Assembly: GCA_910577885.1 (NCBI GenBank)
Contig: CAJTNK010000008.1
Span: 1 to 38,250 of the forward strand
DNA from: an uncultured Rikenella sp.
Lineage (GTDB): Bacteria > Bacteroidota > Bacteroidia > Bacteroidales > Rikenellaceae
Direction of reading: 5' to 3'
Length of the DNA: 38,250 nt
The position numbers and the translations under genes are program-made. Shown here in pieces: positions 22,328 through 32,400 of the stretch; position 1 is the first letter of the stretch, and the number at the start of each line of letters is the position of its first letter. Below the pieces are notes generated by a model. It did no database searches, was not told the origin of the DNA, and saw only the letters and a program-made list of their open reading frames with translations.

Positions 22328-23911
22328 TTAAAACGTTTTACTCGACAAGACTTGGGGCGCCACCACTCCTAGACTCTTGACGACGTAGGGGACGGTGCGG
22401 CGACGCGCGTCCGTCACCACCACCCGCTGCACCCCGCTCAGAGAGTTTTTTAGCGGCAGGACGCCGTGCGAGGTCACGGACGGCACGTTCTCCGCGACCT
22501 GGACGATCGACGGAGCCGGCGGGCGCATCAAAATCTGGTTTTCGGGGAACCGGTTAAAGATCTTGGTGGTGCTCATGCTCTCGTTCACCGCCTGGCTGTA
22601 AGCCGGCTGCGCGTTAAAGGCCAGACGGGCCTGCAGCGGCAGCAGCTCCGTGGCCACCACGGGCAGCTGCGACAGCGACTGCGCGCTCTCGCGAAACGTG
22701 ACCGGCGCCTCCGCCAGGTCGGGCAAGCTCCAGTACAGTTGCTCCGCCCCGCACGTGACGTCCGAACTCGTCAGCAGATACTTCTGACGCGTCGTGGGCG
22801 TCTGACCCAGAGCCGCGCCCTGTTCCGCCGGGTTAAAATCCCCCGGCGAGTCCGAGCCCGGACCGTAGTTGTACGCCAGAAAGAGACTGCGGTAGGCCGT
22901 GTCCGTCGCCTTTGCGCTCTTGTCCTCGCCGACGTGGTAGCTACGATTCTCGCTATCCTTCTCGACCGGCACCACCTGAGACGGATTGGCCTGAAACTTG
23001 GGTACGTCCAGCAGCGCCGGTACGTTACCCCCGACCAGATCGTCGTACTCGATCACGAAACCCGGCTGGAAGGGCAGGCGTTTGCGCCAGCCCAGCAGAT
23101 TGCTCAGCCGACTCTCGGTAAAGGAGATGGCGCACCCGGGCAGCAGCAGCACGTCCGGGTGCATGGCCTCGTAAGTGTAGGTGCCGGGCGTAATCAGACC
23201 CGTCTCGGGATCGTAACCCAGACGGAAGTTGCGCGTGTCGATCTTGACGCCGATCTGATCCTCTTTGACGCCGTTCTGCCGCCCCACGCTCAGATAATTT
23301 TGGACGATCGCCTCGTTCATCAGGTCGATCACCGTGTGCAGGGGGTAGTTGCCCTCGGGGATCGTGAGCCGGTACCAGGTGTACTCGGCTTCCTGAGTGG
23401 CTTCGTCGTACTTGCTCATCAGCTTGGCGCTGAACGACGAGCTGTACAGATAGCCGTTGATGTTGGGCAAACACGTGTGCAGGACGGTTTTCAGCTCTCC
23501 GCCCCAGCGCGACCGATCGTCCAAGTTGATGGTTTGGGTGGCGGCCTCCTGGGGCGTAAAGTCGCCGTTCTGTACCACGCTCGTCACGAAATCGCTGTGG
23601 TCGCTCTGGTAGTTCAGAGACTCGATGTCCGCCGACTTGTTATCCACCAGATAGAGCCGGGTCGTGTCGTAGAGGGGCGGCAGCTGGCTGTACACGATGC
23701 TATTCCTTCCTTCGGTCGGCGTCCGGTAGCGCGGCGGAACGAACGGGGGCTGCGTCGCCGCCACCGCCTCCGCGTAGCTGGGGGGCGGATCGGGAACGTA
23801 CACCGTCGCAGCGCCCCCGCTCATCATCTGACACGCGTCTCCCGCACCTCCTCCCCGCAGGCGAGCCGACGCCCTCGCGTGACCGACCATCTTCCGCGCT
23901 CCTTGCATCAT
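22328..23911 (-). CDS. L2 III: Penton base (III)
   Basis: 527 aa from the first ATG (23911) after a splice acceptor GACGGTGCAG ending at 23918. The ATG at 23962 lies upstream of that acceptor. The conserved part starts YVPDPPPSYAEAV, then PPFVPPRYR, NSIVYSQLPPLYDTTRLYLVDNKS, TINLDDRSRWGG and ends RVVVTDARRRTVPYVVKSLGVV. No RGD or LDV motif is present in the short loop, so integrin entry through that motif is not expected. The ~30-residue N-terminal extension carries LRGG-G and MSGG-A, both protease consensus sites. ATGs at residues 29 and 30 (MMSGG) are alternative starts. Confidence 0.95.
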   Translation of the reverse strand: MMQGARKMVGHARASARLRGGGAGDACQMMSGGAATVYVPDPPPSYAEAVAATQPPFVPPRYRTPTEGRNSIVYSQLPPLYDTTRLYLVDNKSADIESLNYQSDHSDFVTSVVQNGDFTPQEAATQTINLDDRSRWGGELKTVLHTCLPNINGYLYSSSFSAKLMSKYDEATQEAEYTWYRLTIPEGNYPLHTVIDLMNEAIVQNYLSVGRQNGVKEDQIGVKIDTRNFRLGYDPETGLITPGTYTYEAMHPDVLLLPGCAISFTESRLSNLLGWRKRLPFQPGFVIEYDDLVGGNVPALLDVPKFQANPSQVVPVEKDSENRSYHVGEDKSAKATDTAYRSLFLAYNYGPGSDSPGDFNPAEQGAALGQTPTTRQKYLLTSSDVTCGAEQLYWSLPDLAEAPVTFRESAQSLSQLPVVATELLPLQARLAFNAQPAYSQAVNESMSTTKIFNRFPENQILMRPPAPSIVQVAENVPSVTSHGVLPLKNSLSGVQRVVVTDARRRTVPYVVKSLGVVAPQVLSSKTF

Positions 23912-23960
23912 CTTTCCCTGCACCGTCCATAAAAAGAAGACAGCACGCTCGACCGGCACC

Positions 23961-23963
23961 ATG
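23961..23963 (+). other. Predicted one-codon initiator exon shared by pTP and polymerase
   Basis: The plus strand reads CACC ATG followed at once by a perfect donor GTAAGT. The acceptors that open pTP (27175) and polymerase (29214) both begin at a codon boundary in their own frame, so ATG joined to either gives an in-frame start. In human viruses pTP and polymerase also take their start codon from one short exon near the L1/L2 boundary, which is where this lies. Confidence 0.7.
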
Positions 23964-23979
23964 GTAAGTCAGTTCTCGC

Positions 23980-23985
23980 TTTATT
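23980..23985 (-). terminator. L1 poly(A) signal
   Basis: AATAAA on the minus strand, 26 nt after the pIIIa stop and before the penton acceptor. Confidence 0.85.
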
Positions 23986-24010
23986 GATGTTTCTTTGAGG
24001 GTGACACGGG

Positions 24011-25633
24011 TCAGCGCCCAAAAACGCCCCCGCGCGGCGCCAGGTAAGAGAACGGGTTGCTCCCGGCGCCGCCGCGCAGACGGCGCCTGCTCCCCAAACC
24101 CGAGCCCTCAAACACGTCGTCGCTCTCCGCCGCGGCTTCCGCCTCCGCCTGGTCCCGGCCGGTCGCCGCGGCCGCCTCGTCACTTAATCCCACGGCGAAC
24201 TTTTTCCCGCTGTCCGACACCTCAAAGCGGTTCAGGGCGCTCATCAGGCTGCCCAGCGAGCTGGTGGAACCGCGAGCGGCGTCCAGCACGCTGTCCAGGC
24301 GGTCCGACCCCACGCTCGGCGGACGGCTGAAATCCCAGTCCGTCTCCGACAGCACCGGGCGGACGGGTCGGTAGCGGTCGAAGGTCTGGTCCCACTCCAA
24401 ATTGTCCAGGGGACCCTCGGCGGGCGGGATGTCAAACTGGCCCGTAAAAAAACCGGGAGGCGGGTGCCACAGGGCGTTCAGGATGACCGAATGGAAGTAG
24501 TTGGCGTTCAAGGCCGCCGCGCGGCGCAGGTAATCAAAGAGCCGGTTCAGAAAAGCCCGGTGTCGGTGAAAAACGCTCGGCTCGATGTCGGCCGCCACCT
24601 GGTCCAGAGCGTTGGCCGGGTCGGCCCCGTGCTGAGTCAGATACAGACTCACGGCCTGCTGCACGTAACGTAGCAGACGCTCCTGCTCGGGGCTCAGCAT
24701 CACGGCCTGCGGGGCCGTCTGCCGGCGACCGCTGACCAAAAAGTTCAGCGTGCCGCGCAGGTTTTCGGTGTCGGTCTCGCGCAGACCGCTCCGACTCACG
24801 TCCGTGATCTCCCGGAACGTCTGCTCGTCGGGCACGGTCTGGCTCAGGGTCTCCCGATACAGACTCACGAGATGCCCGATGTAAGTGTCGCGACTAATGC
24901 CCACGTTATCGGTGAAGGGCGCCGTCAGCAGTAGCAGCAGACGCGCGTTCGGCGTCAGCAGCGACGCGGCGCTCGAACGGCCGCTCGTCGCCCCGTGGAC
25001 CCCCCACAGGGGTTCCAGGGTCTGGAAGGCGCGCGTCAGATTCACCGTCTGCGCCCCGCCGCGGCTCGTCTGCAGGTAAAAATCCGGACCGGCCTGATAC
25101 ACGTCCACCTGCGGCACCTCGCTCACCAGGAGCCGCAGAGCGCTGACAAAACCCGCGTAGTCGGCCTGCCCGCGCGGCACCGACGCCGGTAGCGTCGCCA
25201 AAAACCCGTTCAGCGCCTGCAGGGAAGCCAGGCTCGGACCGGCCTGCTGCCGCGTCCGCTCGGCCACCGCGTCGCGCACGTCGCGCACCATGCGGTCCAG
25301 ATTCATCTGCACGTTGGTGCTGTTGTAACGGGACACGCGCTGCAGCAGCGCGTCGTAAATCTGACCGGCCTCCTCGGGGCGCACCGCCCCGTTGTCCACC
25401 AGCGCGTTCACCAACGCCAAGACTTTTTCGTGGGTCGGGTCCTGACGCGAAGGCACCACCGCCTCCAGGATGGTCTCGAAACGGTTTCCGCGGGGCTGGT
25501 TAGCGAAAGCCCGGCGACGGGTCGGGTCCCAGAGACCCATCACGTCCCTAAAGGTGGAGACCCAGCCCACCTCCGCGCTCGGTGCCGCTTGCTCGGCCGC
25601 CGCGACCGACGGATTAGTGGAAAAGCCGGACAT
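24011..25633 (-). CDS. L1 pIIIa: Capsid vertex protein precursor pIIIa
   Basis: 540 aa; a vertex-stabilising protein that links penton base, hexons and core and helps packaging specificity. Diagnostic blocks are FRDVMGLWDPTRRRAFANQPRGNRFE-type near the N-terminus, NALVDNGAVRPEEAGQIYDALLQRVSRYNS, DNVGISRDTYIGHL and YFHSVILNALWHPPPGFFTGQF. The C-terminal protease site RLRGG-A lies ~20 residues from the end, as in human pIIIa. No splice acceptor could be singled out. Confidence 0.96.
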   Translation of the reverse strand: MSGFSTNPSVAAAEQAAPSAEVGWVSTFRDVMGLWDPTRRRAFANQPRGNRFETILEAVVPSRQDPTHEKVLALVNALVDNGAVRPEEAGQIYDALLQRVSRYNSTNVQMNLDRMVRDVRDAVAERTRQQAGPSLASLQALNGFLATLPASVPRGQADYAGFVSALRLLVSEVPQVDVYQAGPDFYLQTSRGGAQTVNLTRAFQTLEPLWGVHGATSGRSSAASLLTPNARLLLLLTAPFTDNVGISRDTYIGHLVSLYRETLSQTVPDEQTFREITDVSRSGLRETDTENLRGTLNFLVSGRRQTAPQAVMLSPEQERLLRYVQQAVSLYLTQHGADPANALDQVAADIEPSVFHRHRAFLNRLFDYLRRAAALNANYFHSVILNALWHPPPGFFTGQFDIPPAEGPLDNLEWDQTFDRYRPVRPVLSETDWDFSRPPSVGSDRLDSVLDAARGSTSSLGSLMSALNRFEVSDSGKKFAVGLSDEAAAATGRDQAEAEAAAESDDVFEGSGLGSRRRLRGGAGSNPFSYLAPRGGVFGR

Positions 25634-25669
25634 GCTGGATGTAAGCTGCGGGCGGGACGACGCGGCACT

Positions 25670-27151
25670 TTAATAATAGTAGTCCTCGGCTCCTGCTTCT
25701 TCTGCCTCGTCTTCGTCCTCGTCCTCCCCGCTCTCTCCGTCCCCATCGTCCACGTCGCCCAGGCGGCGATCCGAGGCCTCGTATAGGTGCTCCGCGCCCC
25801 CGTGCATCGCGGCCGCCGTCGCCTGGCGACTCACGGTCCGCGGAGCCGGCGGCCGACATCCCTCTGCGCCCTCGCCCGGCATCAGCGCCGGCAGGCTGGT
25901 GGCGCCGCCGCCGCCCAGCGCCCCCCAGCGACGCTCGTCGCGTAGGGTGTCGCGCAGACGCTGCATCAGCTCCGCGTCCGTCATCTCGCGACGGTCTCGG
26001 CCGCCGCCCACCTGTCGCTCCAGCCGCGCGTTGCGGTAGGCGCCCAGCTCCTCGCTCAGCACCAGCGCTTTGAGCACCATCCGCATGTAAAAAGTGTCCA
26101 CCTTCACCTCCTTGTCGAGCGGCACGAACCGCGTACGGTACACCCGACGCGCGTAAAACTTGCCCAGGGTTAGGACGGCGTAGTTGATGGCCGCCACCCG
26201 CTCCTCCGTCGTCAGCCGCTGCTCCTGGACCACGATGCTCTGGAGGATGTCGAGCAGGTCGAAGAGCCACCGGCTCTCGGGCTCCGCCAGACCCAGCAAG
26301 GCCTCGCGAAACACGCCCTCGTCGCGGCAGTGTTGCGTGATCAAAAACAACTGGGCCGTCAGCGCCCGACTCTGCGGGTTGTCGCGCAGCGCCTGGGCAA
26401 AGTCCCACAGGTGCATCAGCCCGACGCGCGTCTCCTCCCGGGCCAGCAGCGTCCGCAGCGTATGGTTAAACGTCTGCTGGAAGCTCCGCTCCTGCCGCAC
26501 CGTCTGCTGGTAGGCCGTGGCCAAGTCCGCCGCCCGGACGTGAGCGTGTCCCGGACTGGGACCCGCCGGACCGCCCGACACCGGTTGCTCGAAGTCGTAG
26601 CCGCTCAGCACCCGTTCGCGGTCCAGTCCGCTCTCCAAGATTTCGTGGCCCGCGCGGTACTGCAGGTCGCGCAGACCTTCCCGCTCCCCCACGCCCCCGC
26701 TCAGGTCCTCGCGAAACAGGTTGTCGGGCGCCACGTCCGACACCTGCGTATCGCGTTTCAAGGCTACCCGGGGATGGCGCGCCACGGCCCGGTCCAACTC
26801 GCCGGAGCCTCGCGTCGGAGGCAGCGGCCGCGCCAGGCCCTCTCCCTCGTCCCAGTCCAGCGCGCGGCGGTAGCCGGCGCTCGTCTCTCCACCGCCGACG
26901 CCACCGCCGCCTTGCAGGGGCTCTTCCGTCAGGTAGTCGTTGCGCCAGCGCACACCGTGCGACCCCGAGGCGGCCGTCGAGGTCGGTCGGGGTTCGGGAG
27001 CGACGGGCGCTGACCGTTTGACCCAACGCCCCTGCACGTCACGGTCCAGACTCGCGGGAGGTGGGGGGACCGCGGGCTCGTGTCGCTTCTGCTCGCGTTG
27101 CTGTTGCTGGGGCGCCGTAGCCGGCAACATCTGTTTCAACACGGGATGCAT
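25670..27151 (-). CDS. L1 52K: 52K (52/55K) scaffold and packaging protein
   Basis: 493 aa against ~415 in human virus. It starts MHPVLKQMLPA, the family start. The core matches with YDFEQP, ARAADLATAYQQTVRQERSFQQTFNHTLRTLLAREETRVGLMHLWD-type sequence, NPQSRALTAQLFLI and KVDTFYMRMVLKALVLSEELG. An LQGG-G protease site is near residue ~80. The protein recruits the genome with IVa2 and is cut and lost in maturation. The extra length is in the Arg/Gln/Pro-rich N-terminus and the acidic C-terminus. A candidate L1 acceptor (TTGACCGCAG) ends at 27198. Confidence 0.95.
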   Translation of the reverse strand: MHPVLKQMLPATAPQQQQREQKRHEPAVPPPPASLDRDVQGRWVKRSAPVAPEPRPTSTAASGSHGVRWRNDYLTEEPLQGGGGVGGGETSAGYRRALDWDEGEGLARPLPPTRGSGELDRAVARHPRVALKRDTQVSDVAPDNLFREDLSGGVGEREGLRDLQYRAGHEILESGLDRERVLSGYDFEQPVSGGPAGPSPGHAHVRAADLATAYQQTVRQERSFQQTFNHTLRTLLAREETRVGLMHLWDFAQALRDNPQSRALTAQLFLITQHCRDEGVFREALLGLAEPESRWLFDLLDILQSIVVQEQRLTTEERVAAINYAVLTLGKFYARRVYRTRFVPLDKEVKVDTFYMRMVLKALVLSEELGAYRNARLERQVGGGRDRREMTDAELMQRLRDTLRDERRWGALGGGGATSLPALMPGEGAEGCRPPAPRTVSRQATAAAMHGGAEHLYEASDRRLGDVDDGDGESGEDEDEDEAEEAGAEDYYY

Positions 27152-27174
27152 CCTCCTCCTCCTCCTTTCTCCAG

Positions 27175-29400
27175 AACCACCTCGAGGTCGCTCGACTCTG
27201 CGGTCAACAGATTTACACGGTCGACGTCTTCCGACCCGTCCGCAATTTCCTCCGCATCGAGACCGCCTTCGCTCCGAACTCGCTCACCCGCCAAGCCATG
27301 AGCCGCGATGCCCGTTCCGTCTACCACTACTCCACCCTCATGCTCGGAGACCTGGGCCCGCGTCAACCCACCGTCCGCGGCTGGCCCTGCTATCTCTGGC
27401 CGCCCCCGCAGCTCATCGTGGGCTACCCTTATTTCGTGCGCGTCTGCCACGACTACGCTTTTGACCGTCGCACCTTCAGCCTGCTCGGATTCCGAGAACG
27501 CCGCGCGCGGCAGTCCCGTACTCTAGACTGGCAGTGTCTCGCCTCCTGCTCCTACGACATCAACGTCGGCGCCTACCTGCGCTTTCTCGACATCGACGAC
27601 TTCGAAGAGACCCTCACCCAGATCCAACAGAGCCTGCTCAGCGACCGTATCGTGGCCGACTTACAACTCGCCGATCCCCTGGCGGGTGTCGGACTCTGGC
27701 GGCTCCCCGGTGACGACCTCCGAGGAGCCGGTCAGTCTGAATCCGCCGCCTCCACACCCAGTCTTCAAGCCCTCCTGCATCGTCGATTCCGGCACCTCCA
27801 GGACTGCGGCCCCGCCGTCTGGGGACTCTGTGAACGCAGCGCCGCCCTGCCCGCCGACCCCGAGGCCGAACCCTCGCCAGCGCCTCCGCAGGACGTCCTC
27901 GGCGTCATTCGGAGACTACGCTCGGCCTACTTTCGGTTCCTCCTGCTCCACCAGCAGCGCCGCCGGCGCCGGCCGGAACCCCCGACCGCTCCGCCGACCG
28001 TCCGAGACGAGTTCCTGCGCTATCTGCCCCACCGTGGAGACCCGCCCCTCGACCCGAATCAACACTCACCGTGGACGAGTCAAGACTGGCTCAGTCGATT
28101 CGTCGAAGCTTTTGCGATACCGCTACGCGGCGATGAGAGGTTGGTCGGAGAAGTCCCCAGTCAACCGGACGAGAGAACGGCAGAAATGCTTTTTATGGCG
28201 GACGATGGGCCTGCCTCGAGAAAAGAACAAACACTCGTCACCCTCCGCACCGTCATCGACGCCCTCTCCCTGCCACATCGCCTGCCCCCCAATCGGCGTC
28301 GCGAGCTGGTCGGCGGCGCCGTCCAACTCCGACCCCGCGTCAACGGTCGCGCCGTCACCGCCACCATGCGCCAACAGAGGGGACAGGTCGTCCAGCGCTT
28401 CATCGATTCGCTCCCGCTGCCGACCCGACGGCGCCGTCGTCCGCCGCCCGCCGCCCAGGTGATCAGCGAGTCGGAGACCGAAGAGGAGGAGGAAGATTCC
28501 GAAGACGACGACGAGCCAGACGAAGAAGACGACATCTACGCCGACATGCCGCCGTTGGAAGGCGACGAAGACGAGGACGCTTGGTGGGTCGCCGACCCTC
28601 GCCAACGCGACCGGCGCCGCCGACGCCGAGACCGACAGGAGAACGCTTGGCTCCGCGAGGTCCGCGCCGCGGTCGCCGAGGCCGTCCGACTCTTGCAGGA
28701 CGAACTGGCCGTCGAGCGGGGCAACTGGGAACCGACCTTCTTCGAGTTCCCCCGAAATTTTTACGAAGCCATGCGCCGGCTGCAGGAAGCCGACGACGTC
28801 AACGAGACCACGCTCCGGCGCTGGGTCGTCTACTTCTTCGTCTGCGAGCATCTCGCCGCCACTCTCAATTATCTCCACGTCCGTCTGGTTCGTCAGCCCC
28901 ACGCCGCCCGGCACCTCCGCGTCGTCGGCGCCCAGGTGGTCATCCGCGCCTTCTCCGCCGACGGACGGCCAGCCTTCACCCGGGTCTGGCACGAGAGCGA
29001 GCGCGAACACAGCTTCGTCGCGCTCATGCAGCGCCTCGCCCGCGACCTCAGCGCCCTCGTCTCGCGCGCCGGAGTCGACGCCCTCGACGACGAAGCCCTC
29101 ATCGACGTCCTCGAAGACATCGCCTGGCAGGAAAACTCGGGCGAGGTCCAGGACCTCATCGATCAGGTAACGCTGAACGACGCCGACATTGACCGACTCG
29201 ATCTCTCTTTCAGGATCCGTCTGCAGGGACCCGTGGCGATCTCGGGACACCCGTCCATCCAGGAGATCCAACGACGCGTCATCCGGGAGGCCCGGCAACG
29301 AACCCGGGATCGCCAACCCTTGCCGCGGCTCCACGACCCCTTGGTGTTACCGCCCGATCCCCGAGCCCCGCCGGGGGCAGCACGGCGACGAAGAAGATGA
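27175..29400 (+). CDS. pTP: Terminal protein precursor pTP (main exon)
   Basis: The exon opens after a CTTTCTCCAG acceptor (27174). Residues upstream of the first internal ATG (27298) align with human pTP: EVARLCGQQ against NDCARLTGQS, VFRPVRNFLR against FLPLRNIWNR. With the ATG from 23961 the product is 742 aa. A protease site LAGV-G (PLAGVGLWR) matches human MRGFG. The nuclear signal PTRRRRRPPP matches human RRRRRR. Candidate priming Ser lies in WQENSGE, corresponding to the conserved NSGD. An acidic Glu/Asp stretch (EEEEEDSEDDDE) sits in the middle. pTP primes DNA synthesis by accepting the first dCMP. Confidence 0.95.
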   Translation, partial: NHLEVARLCGQQIYTVDVFRPVRNFLRIETAFAPNSLTRQAMSRDARSVYHYSTLMLGDLGPRQPTVRGWPCYLWPPPQLIVGYPYFVRVCHDYAFDRRTFSLLGFRERRARQSRTLDWQCLASCSYDINVGAYLRFLDIDDFEETLTQIQQSLLSDRIVADLQLADPLAGVGLWRLPGDDLRGAGQSESAASTPSLQALLHRRFRHLQDCGPAVWGLCERSAALPADPEAEPSPAPPQDVLGVIRRLRSAYFRFLLLHQQRRRRRPEPPTAPPTVRDEFLRYLPHRGDPPLDPNQHSPWTSQDWLSRFVEAFAIPLRGDERLVGEVPSQPDERTAEMLFMADDGPASRKEQTLVTLRTVIDALSLPHRLPPNRRRELVGGAVQLRPRVNGRAVTATMRQQRGQVVQRFIDSLPLPTRRRRRPPPAAQVISESETEEEEEDSEDDDEPDEEDDIYADMPPLEGDEDEDAWWVADPRQRDRRRRRRDRQENAWLREVRAAVAEAVRLLQDELAVERGNWEPTFFEFPRNFYEAMRRLQEADDVNETTLRRWVVYFFVCEHLAATLNYLHVRLVRQPHAARHLRVVGAQVVIRAFSADGRPAFTRVWHESEREHSFVALMQRLARDLSALVSRAGVDALDDEALIDVLEDIAWQENSGEVQDLIDQVTLNDADIDRLDLSFRIRLQGPVAISGHPSIQEIQRRVIREARQRTRDRQPLPRLHDPLVLPPDPRAPPGAARRRRR

Positions 29401-32400
29401 AGGCGAAAAAACAAAAACCCCAAGTTCTCGGCTGGCGGGCGGCCCGCTACCTCGCCGGACGCTCCGACGGAGCCACCGACCGAGCGCTGAGGGTCGCCTA
29501 CCACCCCGAGGGACTCCGACCCTTCCGCCGACTCTTGGAACTCTTGCATCTCGATCCCGACCAACACCACCTCCGGCTTCAGGAGCTGTTGACCCAACAG
29601 TCGCAGCGTCCGCTCACACTCGACGAGCTCGTCGAGGTTTTGGGTCTCGAACCCTGGGGAGGACCCGTGGACCTCATCCGCAGTCATCTCAGCTGTATCT
29701 CGCCGCCGCATCCGCTCCTGTGTCCCGGCGCCGGCGCCGCTCCCGGCCTGCCCTCGAGGCCCAAACTCATCTTTTTGCTGGTTTCCGGCAAAACCTCCGT
29801 CAACGGCCTCTATCTCGTGCGCCACCAAAAGCCCTTCGTGGAACTCCTTCGCTGCGACGACTGCGGCGTCGTTTACCGTCAGTGTCATGTCTGCAACCCC
29901 CACCGCGCCTCCTACTATTACCACCAAATCAAGCCCAGCAAGGACTGGTGGGTGCCCGTCCGTTTCCAACCCATCGGATCACCGACCGGCATCCTGCGTC
30001 TCTTCATCACCTACGACATCGAGACCTACACCTGGCATGGCGGCCGCGGAAAAGAACTCCTGCCTTACCTCCTCGTCTTCCACCTTCACGGAGACGACAC
30101 CCTCCTACAACCCGTCGCCCGCTTACTCGCCACCGATCCCGAACTCGGTCGCGACTGGACTCGCTACCCCGAAGACGCTCTGACCTACTACCGTCTGGAT
30201 CGCACGCCTCACGCCATCGGCAACAAGTTCCACCAGTTCCGCAACCAAGTCCAGCAGTGTCTCGCCTGGTGCTTTTGGGACCGGGTTCGGAAACAGAGTC
30301 CGCGACTCGCCGCCATGGAAGATGAAGGACACGAGTTCACCGCCGACGAACTCCAGACCAACGTCGACAGCTACCTTCGGGAGCTGAATGAACGGCGTCT
30401 CCGGGCCAAGCGTCGCCGACGCTTGGATGACGACGGGCTCCAGGACGAGGAGGGCGAAGAGGGCCCGCAGCCCACCTGCCTGCTCGAAGGTCGACCCCAC
30501 TTTTGGGAGGTGTACGTCGTCGGACACAACATCAGCGGCTTCGACGAGATCGTCATGGCCGCCGCGGTCATCGATAATCGGGCCAGCGTCCCTGCCGCTT
30601 TCCGGGTCAGTCGCACATTCATGCCGAGACAGGGAAAAGTGCTCTTCAACGACATCCGCTACAGCCTACCCAACCCTCAATATCGACCCCGTGTCAGCTT
30701 TGAAGAGTGGGAGCAGGGCATCGAACGCGTCTCCGACCGCCGACACCAGGGACTCGTCTTCCTCGTCCGTGACACCTATCAACTCACCCACACCTCGCTG
30801 CGCCAGGCCGCCGCCGCCTACAACCTCTCGGTGGTCAAGGGACACTGTCCCTACGAGGCCGTCAACGACCACTTTCGCCTCGGGACCTACGAGAGCGACG
30901 ACTGGGGCTTCCCGTCCCCGCGCTACTGGTCCAGCGAGCAGGAGCATCGCGAGGCGCGCGAGGAATTTCTGACCCGCTCGCCCCGACCGGTTCGGTACGA
31001 CATCGAGGCCGAGGCCCTCCGCTATTGCGCCCTCGACGTCCAGGTCACGGCCGAACTCGTCCAACGTCTGGCCGAATCGTACTCCCGGTTCGTCACCGAA
31101 CACGTCGGACTCGACGTCCGCAGCAACTTTAACGTCTTCCAGCGGCCCACCATCTCTTCCAACTCGCACGCCATCTTCCGACAGGTCTGGTACCGAGAAA
31201 CCCAAATCCGTCGGCCCACCTTCCACCACCGCCTCCTGGCCCCCTCGCACCAGATGTACGACTACGTCAGACTCAGCATCCGCGGCGGACGCTGCTATCC
31301 GACCTTTTTGGGCGTCCTCGAAGAACCCATCTTCGTGTACGACATCTGCGGCATGTACGCCAGCGCCCTCACTCATCCCTTCCCCGTCGGCTTTCCGTTG
31401 GCCGGACCCCGGCTCCAGTTAGCCATCGAGCGCTGGCGACGGCGATTACGGGACCGCGCGGCTATCTCCTACTTTGACCCCGAACTCCTGCCCGGGATCC
31501 TCTCCATCGACGCCGACGCCCCCGACCCCGAACAGCTCGACGTCTTACCGCCCTTCAGCTCCCGGCGCGGAGGCCGGCTCTGCTGGACCAACGAAGACCT
31601 CCGAGGGGAGGTCGCCACCACCATCGACATCGTCACCCTCCACAACCGCGGTTGGAAGGTGCGCGTCCTCGACGACGCCCGCTCCACCATTTTTCCCGAA
31701 ACGGCCTGCGTGGCCCGCTCCTACGTCACCCTCAACATCCAGGCCAAGGAGCAGGCCGACCGCGAAAAAAACCAAACGATGCGCTCCATCGCCAAACTGC
31801 TCAGCAACTCCCTCTACGGCTCCTTCGCCACCAAACTCGACAACCGGCGAGCGCTTTTCGCCGCCGACTTCGACGGCGAATACGGCGATGAAGACGAGCG
31901 CGGAGACGTGGCCGTCATCGGCGCCACCTTTCTCGTTCCGGATGCCATGAGCGAGGAGATTCTGCCCCAATTCCGTCACACCTACTACTCACCCGTGCAG
32001 TGCTCGAACGTCGTACGTCTGCCGAACGGCGGTCTCTCGTACTGCTACGACGGGACGCTCCCTCCGGAAAATGCAGATCTCCCGCGACCGCCCCCGCCTT
32101 TTATACCCCGCGAGGACGACCCACCCGTCCAGCAGCCGGAATACCGACCAATGGGCTTCTTCCAGGCCGAGCCCGACGACATCACCATCCTCACCGTACA
32201 AAAGCAGACGGACCTGGTAGAAAATAAACGCTACCCCACTCATCTCGCCTCCTTCGTCCTGGCCTGGACCCGTGCCTTCGTCTCCGAGTGGGCAAATTTC
32301 CTCTACGAGAGCGACCGCGGCCTGAGACTCGAAAGACGCCTCCTCAAGTCCGTCTACGGCGACACCGATAGCCTCTTCCTCACCGCCGAAGGGCGGCGAT

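Noticed and set aside
22466..23932. 488-aa plus-strand frame opposite penton base
   Set aside because: Antisense shadow of a highly conserved gene in GC-rich DNA.
23960..23962. Penton start at the upstream minus-strand ATG
   Set aside because: It lies upstream of the likely L2 acceptor (ending at 23918), so it would be removed from spliced mRNA.
29167..29213. A 47-nt intron within pTP (GTAACG to TTTCAG)
   Set aside because: Too short, and the pTP frame runs through with conserved residues. The acceptor is better explained as the start of the polymerase exon.
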